64,000 nt of DNA from Toxonevra muliebris. Taxonomy: Eukaryota; Arthropoda; Insecta; Diptera; Pallopteridae. The translations under genes were made by a program, and so were the position numbers. The stretch is from assembly GCA_963691655.1 (NCBI GenBank), contig OY829329.1, forward strand, positions 51,375,279 to 51,439,278. Direction: 5' to 3'. Within the stretch, counting starts at the first letter, position 1, and each line of letters begins with the position of its first letter. Shown in pieces: positions 21,126 through 32,882 of this stretch. The notes beneath the pieces were generated by a model that saw nothing but the letters and a program-made list of their open reading frames with translations, was not told the DNA's origin and made no database searches.

Positions 21126-23091
21126 AGAAGTTTTTAACTTCAAAAGCTAAAGAAATAAAAAATTACTCCATCTGTTTTCGGATTCTCTTGGTTATAAAAA
21201 AGATTTGTTAACCATGACTTTTGATTGTATGTGGAAGATTCATTTAAATAAAATAATTTAATTAAAAAAATTATATCGAAAATCCTCAAATCATCTCCGT
21301 ATTCTACTAAAATTTCTTATAGTTGTAAACCGAATAGAGAAAAGCAGAAAAGTTTACGAAATTTTGAATTGCGTAAGACTCAAGATCAGAAATAGCTATT
21401 ACCGATGAAATCTTTGAAGTTGGATTCGAATCAAACAATATCTTTTCATATACATATGTAAATCTTTTCACCGAATTTTCACCATTTTTATTTTCGCCAT
21501 CACTGTAACTGTGCTATTCTATGTATGTATGTATATAAATTGCAACAGTTGCATTCACATTCCGTTGCTATCCTAGACTTGCATTGTTTTTCGTTTTTGC
21601 TTTTTTCGGGTGTAATACTTTCGCTAGCTACATAGCCCACATTTGTTTGCTTGTTATTATTGTTTTTTTTTTTTTTTTGTTGACGATATTTCAAGCTAGC
21701 TACAAAAAGCTGAAATATTTTTGCTTTCATTTCGAGTTCATTGAATATTTTTGGTTCTTTCTGCACATTTGCAGCTGTTTCCATCATGAATGGTATCCGT
21801 TTTTCTTTTGTTTTCTGTTTAATTTTTGCTATTGTATGCAACATTTTTTTTTCTATTTTGGGGGTTAGTTTTAGTTACAAGGGAAATTGAAGCAGCATAT
21901 TGCGGATACGGAATTGTTTGCTGCTTGTTGTTGTTCTTGTTCTATTGTTGGGCGATCAGTGGTTGTTGGTATGTGTGTGTGTGTGTGCATTTGTGTATTG
22001 CGGAAGGATATGCTAGGCAGCAAAACTGAACTAGGACAATGTAAATTTACATTACAAATAACTAATAGTTAATATGTTGAAAGTGTAAAGGTAAATTTTT
22101 TTTGTTTGCTTAAGGAAATTGCCTTTCAGTGTGTTTGGTTTTTCAAAAAAAAAAAAAAAAAAAAAAAATGTGTTATTAATTTTGGGTTTCTTCAAATAGC
22201 TTTAACTTTTCTTCTTCCATTCGTGTGAGTTATAAAATTCCTAACATTTTCAAGGTTAAAAAACTCATCACCCCGAAAAAAAACTGACCCAGTCACTTTT
22301 ACCTTAAATACTTGCGTTAACTTCATTTATCTTTTTATGTGGCAACTAACTATGGGCAGCTGCATTTTTTCTTTTCTTTTTGTTACTTCGTGGTTTAGTT
22401 CATTTGAAGAATTTTTATGACAGGTATAAAATTCTTTCAAATACAAATGTTAGTTAGGGTTTTTGTTATTCATTGTTGTAGCTCAATTCGAGACTTTCTA
22501 CCTAAAATACGAATGCATTGAAGAAGAATGTTAGGGGTAAGCTGATAAATGCCTTGTAAAAGGTCATGCTAGAGAATTGAATAAACAAAATTTTCTATTT
22601 TCAGTTGATTTGATGTTTTCGTTCATGGAATTAATAAAATTATTTTAATAAAATTGCTTGATTCGTCAAAATAATTTGAGTAAATATTCTAAAAACAGAT
22701 TCCAAACTGGAACTCACTTTAAAACAAAATGTCGTATGAAAATTTAGTTTAAAAATCAGTTGCCGACTATCTGATAAATCCATCTGCCAAGCTATGCTCT
22801 CTAAATGATGCAATAACACCAGCTTGCGTAAAGAGAGAACCACTGTAAACGAAGGCGTGGAAGATAACTCAAGTTAATCGATTTGTTCCCGATTGCAGTG
22901 GTTGAGGCTCTGTCCGTTCACTATGTAGAAAATTTTGAGCAAAATTTTTGGACTGCAAACACGAAAAGCCTTGCTAGTGTATAATTTAAACCCAAGAGAC
23001 CGTTGGATCTGTTTTTCTTTCACTTTTTGGGCTCTAAAGCAGCTGCAATTGGTGGTGGTAATATTTGGCTTAATGAGTTTGTTAACCCTTT
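21126..23091. other. Low-complexity interval without recognised genes
   Basis: Holds an 18-T run near 21662, a GT microsatellite (21970-21986) and a run of 24 A at 22145-22168. Several open frames at 21500-22070 are low-complexity and overlap on both strands. Nothing family-like is seen. Confidence 0.35.
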
Positions 23092-23095
23092 CAGG

Positions 23096-23432
23096 ACAGT
23101 ATAGAAACTATGGGTATAGCGTCCGAATTTAGATTTCCTGACCCCCATTCCTTCATCAAAACATAAAGCCGTTCTACCACTAGCACTGAAGACAACGTAA
23201 CGGTGATCTGACTGATCTGGCAATGAAAATCGTTATGATTTTTTGAATACGAGAGAGATTGATTATCATTTCGAGTCGCTGCTCTGTGCCGGATCGTAGT
23301 TGTGCTGCCTCCAAAAGCGACCCAGTGGTCCGGAACTAATGAAATTCTCTTTAAAACAAGTACAAGTTGAAATCGATGTAAATGTTTGTGAAACTACCAA
23401 AAGTATTGTCATGAACATTAGTCCCAAAAGGG
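23096..23432. mobile_element. piggyBac-like MITE, 337 bp
   Basis: TTAA flanks (23092-23095, 23433-23436) with inverted ends CCCTTTCAGGAC and GTCCCAAAAGGG (10 of 12). CCCTTT-starting ends with TTAA duplication fit piggyBac. The interior is less AT-rich than the surroundings and has no transposase. Confidence 0.65.
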
Positions 23433-23459
23433 TTAATAATCATATATATTCAATATAGA

Positions 23460-23890
23460 GTGAGACCAAGTACTATTACATTCAGAAAAATTCATCGTTT
23501 AGTGCAATTTACATGCTGGTGGCATCATCGGGCCCTATTTAAAAAAAAAATTAGGCTAGAACTTGAGCTACGGTCAATTGAGATTATTACTAGACTATGG
23601 TCAATAAATTTTTCTTTAGAAATTTTGGATAAAGTTGATCCGAGTGAAACGTAGTTGATACACGATATACGTCGATCAAAAGCATCATTCCTTTGAAATC
23701 ACAATTTTGTGAAATATTTTGAAGAACAAGGTCTGTAAAAAAACACGACAGCGTTTATATTTTGAAGCGTGTGCTGGTTTATAAACAGAACAAAATTTAA
23801 TGAAGTGTTGTTGAATCCTGTTAAAATGCGTTCGCCAACAGATTGAATTCATTAAAAGAATGTCCAGAATTAGAGAATCCAAAAAGTAGG
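23460..23890 (+). pseudogene. mariner transposase relic
   Basis: A forward frame near 23510-23540 reads AGGIIGPYL, the mariner core segment normally GGIIGPYFF that follows the first catalytic Asp. Downstream, with two in-frame stops, comes ATVN-stop-DYY-stop-TMVNKFFFRNF (about 23568-23625), matching the mariner ATVNGxRYxxM segment. Catalytic Asp boxes and termini are not recognisable. The relic is heavily decayed. Confidence 0.5.
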
Positions 23891-24429
23891 TTTTTTTTTA
23901 AATATTGCCTAAATCGATAAATATACTATGCTGCTTCGTATTTTCAAAAATACGAAGCATCAACGGTTTTGCTTTAATCAGGTTCTTGGTGCAATTGAAA
24001 ACTTTGAAGTGCGTTTTCTCCAGTTTTTATTTTGATGAATTGTCCAGATTGGGGGCTTGATAGCTAAAAAACTAAACAACCTATTGAATCGAAACAAAGT
24101 TTTTTCTCTTCAGTATTAATTTCTTTTTTAAGTGAACCAAAAAAACCAAGTGGTTAAAAAGTCTATTTAAATAATTTTTATAGCACCTTTATGTTTTATT
24201 TTTTTTTTAAAGACAAGTTTTTTTTTTAAACCAGAGAAAAATTATAAATTCACGATTTTTCTTGTTTTTTTTTTTTTTTTGGTTCACCCATAAGAAAAAT
24301 ATGTAACAATTGAAATTTGCTTGTTTCAACCAAGAATTACGAACTGGATCTTATGTACCTTGAATTTCAATGTTTCTTTTGTTTTTCGTTCTAAAAAAAA
24401 TTATGAAAAAACACTTTTTTTGAACCTTG

Positions 24430-24800
24430 TAATTAAGGACACCCCACACTGGCCACACTGGGCCAGCGGACCTGCTATTTTGGTCAAAAGTCAGAAAGCC
24501 TTCCGATTTGGATGAAATCTATTACTCGGGGGTCTTCGTTGAATTCAAATCTGTGGTCTAAATTTCAATACTCAAAATGGCGGATACAATATGGCGGAAC
24601 AATTTCTTGGATTGGTTGGGATTTTCATTAAAGTTTGTACTCAAGGATCTAGGGGTCGATGAATTCAAATCTGTTGTATAAATTTCTGATTTTGGTTGCG
24701 ATTTTCATGAAAGTTTGTATTCAGGTGTCTTGAGGGTCGCTGAATTCAAATCTATGATACTAAATTAAAATGGTGAATCCAATATGGCGAATAATACTAC
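24430..24800. repeat. CTCGGGGG-type diverged tandem repeat, three units
   Basis: Units of about 95-110 bp recur: TACTCGGGGGTCTTCGTTGA then ATTCAAATCTGTGG (24522-24556); ACTCAAGGATCTAGGGGTCG then ATTCAAATCTGTTG (24640-24674); and ATTCAGGTGTCTTGAGGGTC then ATTCAAATCTATGA. AAAATGGCGGATACAATATGGC follows units 1 and 3. Related units lie at 34913-35190. Confidence 0.6.
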
Positions 24801-25562
24801 ATATCTATATACAGGGTGATCCGATTTGAGTAAAAAATTTTAAGTAAATCTCTGGTTAGTTCTGAGAAAAAACATTTTCAAGACATAATGTGCATTTTCA
24901 ACCTCCACTGAGATACAGAGTATTTAAGAAAATTCTATAGGAAAAATACACCATAGCTCCTATAATATTAAATTTTTAGATAGAAAGTTAATAGACCTTT
25001 ATTTTGATATTACATTTATAAGTAATAACTGTTTTGAGTTGGAAGTATTTGCACATCAAAATAAAAAAATATTATTTTTTTGGATTTTGTTTTAGAAAAT
25101 TTAAGATTTCGCAAAAATATGTGTAATAATGTGTTTAATTTTTTGCATTTTTTATATGCTCTGTAGTAAGATATATCAATTTCTTATATCAAGTTCCTAG
25201 CCAAGTTGTACTGTTACAAAGATACAGCGCTTAATGTAGTACTCCTCCACCATATTTTTTTATACTTTCGTACTAAAACATATCCGTAAATGTAATAAAA
25301 TTCCAAAACATAAGTGATTTAGAAAGGAGACATTCTATAATTTTTAATCTAATTTTTGCTTCATTTGTCAGCTTTACAACTAAAAAACAACACTATGTTT
25401 GTTAATTGGATATGACGGAATTAGATCCCAAGTATGTTTATGGTTTATATTATTTACCGGAATAACGATCTTCACAACTTTTAAACAAAATAAGTAAAAG
25501 AATAACAAATCTAAATGTTATATATATTTGCTAATTCCGTGCTATGCACGCAATTAGAATCA

Positions 25563-25992
25563 CCTGCAAAAGTAAATGCAGCTAATTCCGTGCCATTACT
25601 AAATGCTGATTTTAGCTTTTTTCATGCTTCAAATTAAATTTAAATACACAGAAATAGAAAAATTACATCAAATTTGGTCGAACTAGTAAAATAAAAATGG
25701 ATTTATACTTACAAATAACTCTTAATAGTCTTATTCAAATTATGCTGCTTCATTACGCGAAACAGTAAAACTTGCGCACTTTATAAGGATTTTTGGTAAA
25801 CTGATAAACTAATGCAGATTTTTAAAAACCTAAAGAGATTTAAGTAGTGTCAATACAGGAACATTATTTTTTAAGTAAGCTAAACAACCTCAAATATAAA
25901 TATTTTTGGGAAGTATACGAAATTTCTTATTTCACTTTTTTTAGTAAAATAGCACGGAATTACCCACTAGCACAGAATTAGCTGCACTTACC
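25563..25992. mobile_element. Candidate MITE with GCAGCTAATTCCGTGC ends
   Basis: AGTAAATGCAGCTAATTCCG plus TGC at 25571-25593 is inverted at 25969-25992 (GCACAGAATTAGCTGCACTT). Extra GGAATTA/TAATTCC words lie just outside (25533-25555, 25415-25425) and inside (25952-25962), so the true ends may be farther out. No target duplication was identified. Confidence 0.45.
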
Positions 25993-27761
25993 TTAGTATT
26001 TTAGAACTCAATATGTTGTGTTATGTCGTGTTATGAGCAATCGGAAGCAGGTGCTTTGTTGAAAAATCTTGTTTTTCGTTCACTAATAATGTGATTGTAT
26101 TTGATTGTAATTGAGAATTCCAGGTTTAATTGGCTTCTTAAAAATTTCACACCTTGGTGAATGACATAAATAGAAGTAAGAGGTTCGGAACCGATTTCTT
26201 AACATAAAAAACGGATTTCATTAAGACTTTCTACTTTGTGCCTGTATCACTGAAACAATAATTGATGAAATCAACGGATAATTGTCGTCAACAATACTTC
26301 AATTATTCCTGAATTTAGTAGTCTATTTAATTTTTCCAAATTCCAGCATCGACTTTTGGCCACTGAATTGTGTCTGCTGGCCCACAGTGCACCCCCTTAA
26401 TCCTATTTAAAAGCGGCCGGCCATAATGAAAATTTAATCAATGTATAATGAAGAGAAATTCAGTTGCCTGCCTGCCAACATTTAAAAGTCAGATCGAAAG
26501 TATTTTCAAAGAGAACTTCTACTTCAATTGAATATCCTATGCATTGTCGGAATTTTATAATTACTTACTTTATTTGGAGCTTTGATCTTTCATTTGAGAA
26601 ATGGGGAAATAGATCCCTGTACGTTGTGCCTTCCATAAATTATCTACTTGAGAAACTCATTCTATATTATTTAAGACTCTTGGTATAGAAAATAATAACA
26701 ATAAAAAAACTTTACTGTCACTGGATATAAAATAAGATAAAGTTTAAATTCTCTCCCAGTAGTTTTAAAACAAAACTATTTATATTTCAAAATATAAACC
26801 TATATCAAGAATTTCTGTTTATTGCCCCTATAAAACTTAATGTTCTCACAGAATCTCACAATAATTTTTCTAACAATAAATTTTGTAAAAATAGAAAATC
26901 ACATCTCAAAAATACACGCGTCTTTTATATATAAATTGTTGTATGTTGTCGTACATATGTATAAAATTCACATATACGAGTGTATTCTATAAGAGCATAT
27001 TAAAGGTAGAAACGAATTAATGTAGTAGTAGAAATTCGTGTTGACTTTTTAATGTGATGTAGTTAGTAAAATGAGCACATGGTCGGTCGGTGGTTGTCTT
27101 CTGATGATTGTGTGAATGAAAAGGTTTCAGACAATTCATTTCGGATACCTTTGAAATTTTACAATTTTTTTTTTTTTCGTAAACAAATATTTATTTTAGC
27201 TGCTTGTTTTGATGACTAAATTTTAAGAGGTGTCTGTCTAAAAAGTACATTTTTAAGTACATATACTCGTATAGTCTTTATTTAGTATATAAATATGAAA
27301 ATATATTGTCGTTAAGCAATCATAATATAGAAGTAAGTGATATGATGATGAAATGATATGAATGGACTGTTGTTTTAGCATAAAAATGTGATAGTTCTAA
27401 TTTTTTTTGTTTTTGTTTTTTTTTTTTTGCAAATAATGTGTGGGCACCGAAATTTGTGACAATTTGGCAAATTTTTCACATGTGTGCTCAATTAAATTTT
27501 TAAAAATTCTTGACGTCAAATATTTTATTGTTATACTTAAAATTATTGAGTTTTAAGTAGCATGAAGTAAATGATGGCATACTAAAAGAGAATTCGATTT
27601 GCTACACTTATACACGCTTAAAATCGCTTAATCTCTATATAATAAGCAACTTGTATTTAGTTTTGTCATTTATATGCTCACACGAACATAAATTTAGGCG
27701 ACCTTAAGCGTGTATAAATTAGTGAATCGTATTCTTAACGTGTTTCTAAATACTTTCTGTA
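25993..27761. other. Interval without recognised features
   Basis: AT-rich; poly-T runs at 27166-27177 and 27416-27428. A less AT-rich patch around 26330-26440 (CCACTGAATTGTGTCTGCTG) has no identified match. Confidence 0.35.
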
Positions 27762-27769
27762 ATGTGAAC

Positions 27770-28806
27770 CAAGGCCATATTTAGGGGGAGGTTTTGGGGG
27801 TTCTGACCCCCCCCCTCGAAATGTGGAAACTTTTTTCTAATTTTTTAGATTAATTGCCAATGGATGGAAAAAAAAGTCAAAATAAAATCTATTTAACGAT
27901 ATTTTTCACTTCCTTCGATTTTTTTTTTCTAAAAAGTCAAATATAAAGAATAAATTTGAAATCTTAGTTAAACTATGCGATCAAATCTGATTTGTTTTCT
28001 TCGACATGAGGTTTGACCACGGATTCAAAAAGAGAAGGTGATACTGAGCACTCCTGCATTCATAGTTTTTTTTAGGTCAGTAACTGTTTTTAATTTAAAG
28101 TTTCGTCCTGAATCAGTACGAAAAGTTTAAAAATTAATAAAAATAGAAAACATTATCGGATCCTTGTAAAATTAGACTTGCTTGAACCGCATTTTTTTTT
28201 CCTAAAACGTGACGTGATGGGAAGTTTTTCATCTCAGATTCGTGTTCACCGTGATCTTCTTTCGCAAAACCCATGCAGTTTTAAAATATAATTAATTCTT
28301 TAACGCATTATTGCTCAGAGCACCACGACTAGAAAGATCGCTTTCAATGCTGTGACTTCACGAATACATATAGGGAATATAAGCCAATCTCATCCGGGTT
28401 CCTTATCATTGATATTGGCTCAAATTCCCAATGATGATCATTTGAAAAAAATGAGCCTCTACTATTTTTGGTAATTTTTTTGAGGTTGGGTACATCATCA
28501 GTAGTGGGAAGTCAATGAGTTAATGAAATTATGTCCCTCACGATAAAAAAATACATTAGAATGCACATTGGTTAATATTTATTTGAAAAAATTTAATTTG
28601 ATTATTCTGTGAATTTTTTGCCACTTTTGGCCATTTTTTTGAGGTAAAGATTAAAAAAAATCGGAAAATTTTTCCTAAAATAGGGTCCATCAAATGTATC
28701 ATCGATTTAATTTATTGTATTTAAAAATCAGTTTGATAAAAATTATTTATAAATATTTTCTTCGAATGAAAACCCCCCCGAAAAAAAATTTCTGGCTACG
28801 GCCCTG
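27770..28806 (-). mobile_element. hAT family element (GGCCGTAGCC), copy 1, 1037 bp
   Basis: Flanked by perfect 8-bp duplications ATGTGAAC (27762-27769, 28807-28814). One end reads CAAGGCCATATTTAGGGGG, the other (complement) CAGGGCCGTAGCCAGAAATT followed by a G/C run. Two further copies lie at 57119-58051 and 60488-61416. This is the longest copy and carries both the segment missing from copy 2 and the one missing from copy 3. No transposase is recognised; it is a non-autonomous hAT derivative. Confidence 0.85.
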
Positions 28807-28814
28807 ATGTGAAC

Positions 28815-30369
28815 GACACAAATCTTAGTCGCTTTTCCTTTTGTCACACAGTATCAACAAACTATAATTTCTTCCGCTTAAATTGTTGCTTAAGTTTTTG
28901 TTTTTATCTTCTACCTATCTATTAAACTTTATAGTATCCGATTAAATTTCATATTGGTTTCAAGCATTTCTGAGTTTGTGTATCTTAGCTTCAGCTTTTA
29001 CTCATATTACTTGCTTTAGCTTCTGTTTCTACTTCTATTTTCCTTTTACACTTCATATCTACCTATGTAAAGAGAAAAAAAGGAAATATGAAATATTATA
29101 TATGCATGCGAAAGCATCCGCTCAAGTGCTATGGGAAAAAAGATTTAAGCTAGACTAATAGTATAACCGCTGCATAGTATGTAGATTTTATATTTATTTA
29201 GTTATTGGCAAAAACTTGTTAATGTTAATGTGTTAACATGTATTATGAAACTTGAGTGCCTACCTCTATCTTCCCTACCTACCCTTTATCTTTCCTAGTT
29301 ATCTGCCTCCATCTACATTTACCTGCTGCCTCTACTGAACTTTGCCTACCTTTGACTACCTAGTCATGTTGAACTGTCAGCAGCAGTCGCAGCTGTAGCT
29401 TCATTCAAGTAGTTTGTAAATTAAAATGCAAAATCATTGTGTCTCCTCATCTTCTTTATACCTTGCCAAAAGTTAAAATGTTAGACTTGTATCTCTTCTT
29501 CTATCTACTTCTAGTTAGTTGCACTTTATTGCACTTTGACAAAGTTTCGTGGTTGTTATGGTGTTGCTATTGCCACTGCTGATTATAATGCTTATGACTA
29601 TGATGATAATTATAATGTTACAATATTTAAACAATTTGTTATTTTAATTTGCCACTTTTACAGTAAAACATCTTTAGATGAATGGCTGAAAAAGTTTTAG
29701 TAATGATGATGATGATGAAAATGCTAACCTGGGGTTAATGTTTCTTTCAAACTTTGTTCATAAAATTATAATTTAATTTTTTGTTTCATATAAATATTTC
29801 TTTTGTTTTCTAATTAAATAACATGGTGCAACACAAAAACAATTTGGAAACATAGTTTTATAGAGATCGTTGTCCTATGTATTTTTACTTTCTTTAGGTC
29901 AGATTTAGAACTTCAGAGATTATTACATTAAAAAAAAAAAAAAACTTGCAGGTTCAGTGTTACACATTTCCTGGAACATATTTCTTTTTTAAATCACGAT
30001 CTTCTCTTATTTATTTCAGTTTATATGCAGATTAAACTCTGATGATACGAGTAGAGCTTCTCAGACTAAGAAATAGAGCTAGTTCCTAGTCAGTACGAGC
30101 TTCGAAAAACATATTCAGCTGCCTCGGTAACTCGGTAAATGAGTGGTAGACTGGAATCCCAGTAACCTCAGCTTTAAAAATTGCCTGCAAATGTTCAGAT
30201 TATAGAAACTTTTTCTCAGACATGGTCAATTCGAACTTTAGAGGATAGGTAAACTTCAGGTAGAAGTTTACCCTTCTATTGATATTCTGACGAATGTCAT
30301 GAAAATGTGATATTATTTTTCTATTTTTTTGTATACAATTCCTAGATTTTCAGCATCACTGCCTGCCTA
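28815..30369. other. Interval without recognised genes
   Basis: Pyrimidine-rich CTACCTACC/CTACTT words at 28905-29350 and 29455-29520, and a GATGATGATGATGA microsatellite near 29704. Nothing gene-like. Confidence 0.35.
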
Positions 30370-30375
30370 AGTGTT

Positions 30376-30800
30376 AAGCCAAAAACCCGAGTGCGATATT
30401 ACTAGTAAAACCTCTCAGGGAAAGAAAAGAGGACGAAAGTTCAGGAAGAGGTGATGCCGAGTAAAGTTGAGCTTTGGAGGAGAAATTAACAAAAATTCTC
30501 TAAAATGCTCATACTTGAAAATTATTCTTAGAAAAACAAGTTTCAAGATATTGACACACTTTTTTTTAAAACCATTGTTTTTGGAGATCACGACCTTGTT
30601 TTTATACATTTCGGATTGATGTTTGACCTTCTCGTAGACAATACCGAAATTAGTGATATTATAGTCTGGCTAAGCCAAAAACCCTGTGGTAATATAAGTA
30701 GGACGGACCTCTTAAGACAAGAAGAGAAGGAGGTTCAGAAACTGAACTGATGTTCAGCGAATCATTGTAGGAAACTTACTAAAAGCGCTTTAGAATTAGC
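30376..30800. repeat. Diverged direct duplication, spacing about 296 bp
   Basis: TAAGCCAAAAACCC at 30376 recurs at 30672. Each is followed by a similar block (ATATTACTAGTAAAACCTCTCA against ATATAAGTAGGACGGACCTCTTA, then AAGAGGACGAAAGTTCAG against AAGAAGGAGGTTCAG approximately). A related but weaker block may precede at 30040-30200. Confidence 0.45.
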
Positions 30801-31799
30801 CAAAAAGCTTCGGAATGGATTACCAGAACGATAAAAAAAAAATTTACGAAAATAAGTACAAGGATTTCATACTTTTTCTTTTAATTTTAAAAACTTTGTA
30901 AAGACGAAATCATGTAAATCATGTACCGCATAAAATCCGTATTAATTTCAAGAAATGTATGTACCCCAAGAATATAAAATTATTTTTTCTTTTTCGAAAT
31001 CTCTTGCCCTTCTTTTTCTATTAATAGTTAACAAAATTTCCTTTTCTTTTTCACTGAAATACTGTAAACATTTCTAACAGCTACTTAAATTGAATTACCA
31101 TAAATAGTTTCAATAAGAAACAATTGTAAAAGCATTAAAATAATATGTTTTCTTTCTACTTTTTGCTCATAACTTTGATAGATCAAATTGATTAATAATT
31201 TACAGAAAAAAATGAAATAAAAAACTCAACAAAATGGTATGTTTCACACAAGAATGAATATGGAGCTATAGCTATCAAAAGATGAGGGGAAAGAGAACTA
31301 AGTTTGCACTTGATTCAGAATAAGTTTACTTATATTTTTGGCTTAACCACATATTTAGAAATAATTTGATAGCAATTTACCCTTATGAGATGTGATAAGA
31401 AGTTGGGTAGTAGCTAGGGTTGCCATTTTATATTTTATCTTATCCCGGGACAAATTTCCATTATCAAAAAAATACGCAAGATTTGAATTGTTTGTGTATG
31501 GTTTATAAATTGAATTTTAAAAATGTATAATTTGCACAAAACAAAAACAACAAACGTTGTATATTTTGTTCGTTTTTTTTTCATTTCCTCTTTATGTTTT
31601 TGATTTTTCATTCTATGATAATATTCAATTAGGGCTGCCATTGAAAAGTATGTCCTAAGTTAGAAAATATATACTCCTTTTATGGGTGGGTATTAAAACA
31701 TTTCTAAGCGTGAAAGCAAAAACTAAAATTCCATAAGACCCGGGAAAAATGTTGTCCCTGCGGGACATTTGTAAATTAACGAAAAATCAGGGATGTCCC
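30801..31799. other. AT-rich interval with a possible old transposon end
   Basis: AGGGTTGCCATTTT at 31412 and CCCGGGAC/GTCCCGG words at 31443-31451 and 31790-31800 look like decayed transposon termini, but no duplication or clean arm pairing can be shown. Confidence 0.3.
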
Positions 31800-32882
31800 G
31801 GTCAAGTTTCAATTTTGAAGTTTTAGTTTCAAAGTTTCACTTCAGGTTTTATGCTTCTGATTTCAGGTTTATGTTTCACTTTCAGGTTTCAGATTCTAGT
31901 TTCAAATTTCTGTTTTAAGTTTCTTTTTCAGATTTTAGTTTAATTTTTTAGTTCTATGTTTAAATTTCAGATTTCAGGTTTCTTGTTTTAGGTTTCAGTT
32001 TCAGGGCTCAGTTTTAGGTCTCAGTTTTAGTTTTCAGAATTCAGTTTCAGATTTCAGTTCTAGATTTCAGTTCCAGATTTCAGTTTCAGATTTCAGTTTC
32101 AGATTTCAGTTTCAGATTTCAGTTTCAGATTTCAGTTTTCAGTTTCAGATTTCAGTTTCAGATTTCAGATTTCAGTTTCAGAATTCTGTTTCAGAATTCT
32201 GTTTCGGGTTTCATTTTCAGATTTCTAATTTCAGTTTCAGATTTCAGTTCCAGATTTCAGTTTCCGGTGTCAGTTTCGAGTTTCAAGTTTCAGTTTCAGT
32301 GTTTGAGCTCTGGTTTCAATTTCAAGGTTAATTGTTAATTTTTCAGGTTTAGGTTTCAAGTTTAAGTTTCAGATTTTAAGTTTCAGGTTTATATTTCAGA
32401 TTTCAGTTTCAAGTTTTAGCTTCAGGTTTCGGTCTTAAGGTTTCAGTTCCGGGTTTCAGTTTCTGTTCTAGATTTGAGGTTTCAGTTCTAGTTTTAGGTG
32501 TCCAGTTTCAGGTTTTGATTTCCAGTTTTAGATTTTAGTTTCAGGTTTCAGTTTCAGGGTTTCATTCCTGTTTATGTTTTAGGTTTCGGCTTCGGGTTTC
32601 AGTTCTAGTTTCGAGTTCTAGTTTCAAGGCTTAAGTTCAGGTTTATGTTTCAGGTCCTATCTTCAGATTTCGCTCATTAGTTTTAGCCTCAAGTTTGAGT
32701 TTAAGGTTTCAATTTGAGGTTTCAGATTTTAGTTTCATATTTCAGTCTCAGGTTTCAATTTCAAATTTTAGTTTCAAGTTTCAGTTTCATGATTCAGTTC
32801 CAGGATTAAGTTTCAGGTTTTTGATTGAAGTTTAAGTTTTTAGTTTCAGGTTTTAGGTTTCAGGCTTGAATTTCAAGTTACT
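31800..32882. repeat. 1.1-kb TTTCAG-based degenerate array
   Basis: Almost every 6-13 bases TTTCAG, TTTTAG or a one-base variant recurs. The best preserved stretch (32048-32175) has a 13-bp period of GATTTCAGTTTCA. Every unit resembles a 3' splice acceptor (pyrimidines then CAG/G) on the plus strand. There is no coding potential. Confidence 0.9.

Noticed and set aside
21500..22072. Cluster of frames on both strands
   Set aside because: Poly-Phe/Lys/Asn and GT-microsatellite translations; sense and antisense frames overlap and no motif is present.
24810..25260. ACAGGGTGATCCGATTTGAG as a transposon terminus
   Set aside because: It resembles known insect transposon starts, but no complementary end or flanking duplication was found.
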